Below, piece by piece: positions 62,361-64,000 of a stretch of 64,000 bases of DNA. Under the pieces are notes generated by a model. It ran no database searches. It had not been told where the DNA came from and saw only the letters and a list, made by a program, of their open reading frames with translations. Position 1 is the stretch's first letter. Each line of letters starts with the position of its first letter. The DNA lies in the NCBI RefSeq assembly GCF_003688995.1, contig NZ_PENI01000031.1:53722-117721 (forward strand), in the 5' to 3' direction. Source of the stretch: Streptomyces shenzhenensis (lineage in GTDB: Bacteria; Actinomycetota; Actinomycetes; Streptomycetales; Streptomycetaceae). The translations under genes and the position numbers were made by a program.

Positions 62361-63833
62361 CCTAGGTCCAATGCCGTTGCGTTAGTTCGGGGGCGTAGTC
62401 TGCTGGGACCGTCTCGGGGGTGGTGCCGGTGGCCGAGGGTGTGCCGGAGTTATCGGGTCTTGGCCTGTTGACCTGGGTCTATCCGCCGGGTCTGGTGGAT
62501 CGTGTGGTGGCCGCGTGCGGCCGTGGAGAGCAACGCAGACGGCTGCTGCCCGCCCGTTTGGTGGTCTACGTCGTGCTGGGCCTGGCGCTGTTCTCCCCGG
62601 CCTCGTATCTGGAAGTGCTGCGGCATCTGGTCGAGGGCCTGCGGACAGCCGGGCTGTGCGGGACCTGGCGGATGCCTGCCAAGTCCTCGCTGTTCCGCGC
62701 CAGGGACCGGCTGGGTCCGGAGCCGTTGCGGGTGTTGTTCGCCGCCACGGCCAGGCCGTTGGCCGATGAGCGGACGCCCGGTGCGTTCTGGCGCAGGCTG
62801 CGGCTGATGGCGGTGGACGGCACGTGCTGGGATGTGGCCGACAGTGCGGGGAATGAGAAGGCGTTCGGACGTCCGGGCAACACCCGTGGCCCGGACCGGG
62901 CGGCCTTCCCGCAGGTGCGGATGGCCGCTTTGGTGGAGCTGGGCACGCATGCGGTACTGGATGCGGAACTTGACGGCTGCCGGGTCGGGGAGCTGACGCT
63001 GTCGGCTCGTCTGGTGCGTTCGGCCGGCCCGGGCATGCTGGTCCTGGCAGGCCGGGAGTTTCTGGGTGTCCCTCTGTGGCGGGCCTTCACTGCCACGGGC
63101 GCTCACCTGTTGTGGCGGGTGTCGGCGAACCGGGTGCTGCCGGTGCAGGAGCGGCTGGCGGACGGCTCCTGGCTGTCGCGCCTGCACGCCGGCACCGATG
63201 CCAAGAAGCGTGACCCGGTGCGGGTGCGTGTGATCGCCTACCGGCTGACGGGTGTGCCCGGTGCCGAGGAGAACGGGTACCGGCTGGTCACCGACCTGCT
63301 CGACGCTCAGGCGTATCCCGCTGCGGAACTGGCCGCGCTTTATCACCGGCGGTGGGAGATCGAGTCGGTGCTCGGGGAGATCAAGACACACCAGCGAGGG
63401 GCGAAAGTGGTGCTGTCCAGCAAAACGCCGGACGGCGTCCGGCAGCAGATCTGGGCGCATCTGCTGGTCCACCGTGCACTGCGTGAGCTGATGTGCAGAA
63501 CCGCAGCCGCCCGCGGGGCGGATCCCGACCGCATCTCGTTCACCGACACCCTGCGGGCCGCCCGTCGCAGCGTCACCGCCTCACCAGGGATCTTTTCCCC
63601 CTGAACAGCTGGTCACCGCGCTGGCCCGGCTCCGCGACGACCTGCTGGCACACCTGCTGCCACCACGCCGACTGCGCAGCCAACCCCGCGTGGTCAAACG
63701 CAAGATGTCCAGCTACCACCTCAAGAGAGCCGAGCACCGGCACTGGCCCCAGCCGACCCGGGCCGCCCAGGACGCCGTCGTGATCAACGCGCCAAGACCA
63801 CCGGACCCGTAACGCAACGGCATTGGACCTAGG
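62361..63833 (+). mobile_element. IS4-type insertion sequence with 24-bp perfect terminal inverted repeats
   Basis: The segments 62361-62384 and 63810-63833 are exact inverted copies of 24 bp beginning CCTAGG. CCTAGG is palindromic, so part of the repeat may be target duplication. The 1.47-kb element carries a single transposase gene on the plus strand plus a downstream coding extension in the +1 frame. Confidence 0.8.
62420..63604 (+). CDS. IS4-family transposase, possible +1 frameshift extension
   Basis: 394 residues, starting GTG 62420 (MVPVAEGVPELSGLGLLTWV). DDE-type IS4 features: LMAVDGTCWDVADSAGN, LVLAGREFLGVPLWRAFTA and the YREK-like LYHRRWEIESVLGEIKTHQR. The zero frame ends ATC TTT TCC CCC TGA at 63590-63604. 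The +1 frame continues PEQLVTALARLRDDLLAHLL and VVKRKMSSYHLKRAEH up to about 63811, family-like C-terminal sequence. CCC-TGA permits a +1 slip from CCC to CCT, so the element may use programmed frameshifting; a one-base insertion is the simple alternative. Confidence 0.85.
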   Translation: MVPVAEGVPELSGLGLLTWVYPPGLVDRVVAACGRGEQRRRLLPARLVVYVVLGLALFSPASYLEVLRHLVEGLRTAGLCGTWRMPAKSSLFRARDRLGPEPLRVLFAATARPLADERTPGAFWRRLRLMAVDGTCWDVADSAGNEKAFGRPGNTRGPDRAAFPQVRMAALVELGTHAVLDAELDGCRVGELTLSARLVRSAGPGMLVLAGREFLGVPLWRAFTATGAHLLWRVSANRVLPVQERLADGSWLSRLHAGTDAKKRDPVRVRVIAYRLTGVPGAEENGYRLVTDLLDAQAYPAAELAALYHRRWEIESVLGEIKTHQRGAKVVLSSKTPDGVRQQIWAHLLVHRALRELMCRTAAARGADPDRISFTDTLRAARRSVTASPGIFSP

Positions 63834-63851
63834 CGGTTTCGTTTGGATCAG

Positions 63852-64000
63852 TTGGTCGTTGGTCCGGGTGTGTCGTTGAGTGATGCGCAGTGGGCGCGGA
63901 TCGAGCCGTTGCTCCCGGACCGGACGCCCAGACGGGGTGGTCGCTGGCGTGATCATCGGGAGGTGATCGACGCGATCGCCTTCAAGTTCCAGACCGGCAC
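63852..64000 (+). CDS. IS5-family transposase, N-terminal part, runs off right edge
   Basis: The plus-strand frame from TTG 63852 (or TTG 63843) reads VVGPGVSLSDAQWARIEPLL, PDRTPRRGGRWRDHREVID and AIAFKFQTGT, the N-terminus of a common Streptomyces IS5-type transposase. It begins only 19 bp after the right inverted repeat of the IS4-type element. Its 3' part lies outside the window. Confidence 0.7.
   Translation, partial: MVVGPGVSLSDAQWARIEPLLPDRTPRRGGRWRDHREVIDAIAFKFQTG

Noticed and set aside
1..64000. CRISPR arrays, tRNA, rRNA
   Set aside because: No regularly spaced direct repeats, no cloverleaf-like sequence ending in a tRNA pattern and no rRNA-like stretch was seen by eye; a tRNAscan-SE/Infernal run would be decisive.

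Overview
This window is high-GC DNA (codons almost always end in G or C) from a Streptomyces-type actinomycete. The organism call rests on codon bias, GTG/TTG starts, chained ATGA overlaps, a SARP regulator, Tat/Sec exoenzymes, AraC/TetR/Lrp regulators beside pumps, and many IS5-type transposases. No rRNA, tRNA or CRISPR array was found. The density of pseudogenes and insertion-sequence remnants suggests a chromosome arm or another accessory region.

Region A (1-7.7 kb, minus strand) is a compact polyketide beta-branching cassette. In transcription order it holds a SAM-dependent methyltransferase, a free-standing ketosynthase with a C-terminal linker, two acyl carrier proteins, a decarboxylating KS0 with Ser in place of Cys, an HMG-CoA-synthase homologue, two enoyl-CoA hydratase homologues (ECH1/PksH-like and ECH2/PksI-like), and the first codons of a luciferase-like oxidoreductase that runs off the left edge. 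Most of these genes overlap by ATGA. The cluster probably continues to the left.

Region B (8.2-25.5 kb) opens with an HTH/TPR-like regulator and a decayed HisC-type aminotransferase. A plus-strand NRPS operon follows: an Fe/2-oxoglutarate oxygenase of the VioC/AsnO/clavaminate synthase type, a carrier-protein/extended-SDR fusion, a stand-alone A domain, a stand-alone C domain with a degenerate motif, a C-A-PCP protein, an acyl-CoA dehydrogenase and an A-PCP protein. After a relic of isopropylmalate dehydrogenase comes a SARP/NB-ARC activator on the opposite strand with a TTA codon at codon 7, implying bldA control. Regions A and B may form one hybrid pathway or two adjacent ones; the sequence does not decide.

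Region C (25.8-50 kb) is mixed accessory metabolism. It contains a frameshifted metallo-beta-lactamase-fold gene beside an AraC regulator, a DUF302 protein, an EmrB/QacA pump divergent from a two-unit Lrp/AsnC regulator, a secreted GH5 glycosidase with C-terminal Cys-containing repeats, an IS-scarred kinase relic, a TetR/quinone-oxidoreductase pair with an operator-like palindrome, an intact IS5-type transposase, an amidohydrolase plus MHS transporter with a divergent LysR regulator, a secreted PQQ-type sugar dehydrogenase, a Tat-exported EEP-family hydrolase, and several secreted or membrane proteins of unknown role.

Region D (50-64 kb) is strongly decayed. It has a helicase-associated-domain pseudogene, a tyrosine-recombinase relic whose next segment is inverted, a rhodanese, an esterase relic, an intact SDR, a KS-AT polyketide synthase fragment split by an in-frame TAA, a GlxA-type AraC regulator, an MFS gene whose two ends lie on either side of an opposite-strand methyltransferase, an IS5 transposase, an SDR preceded by a perfect palindrome, an IS4-type element bounded by 24-bp perfect inverted repeats with a CCC-TGA shift site, and the start of another IS5 transposase at the right edge.
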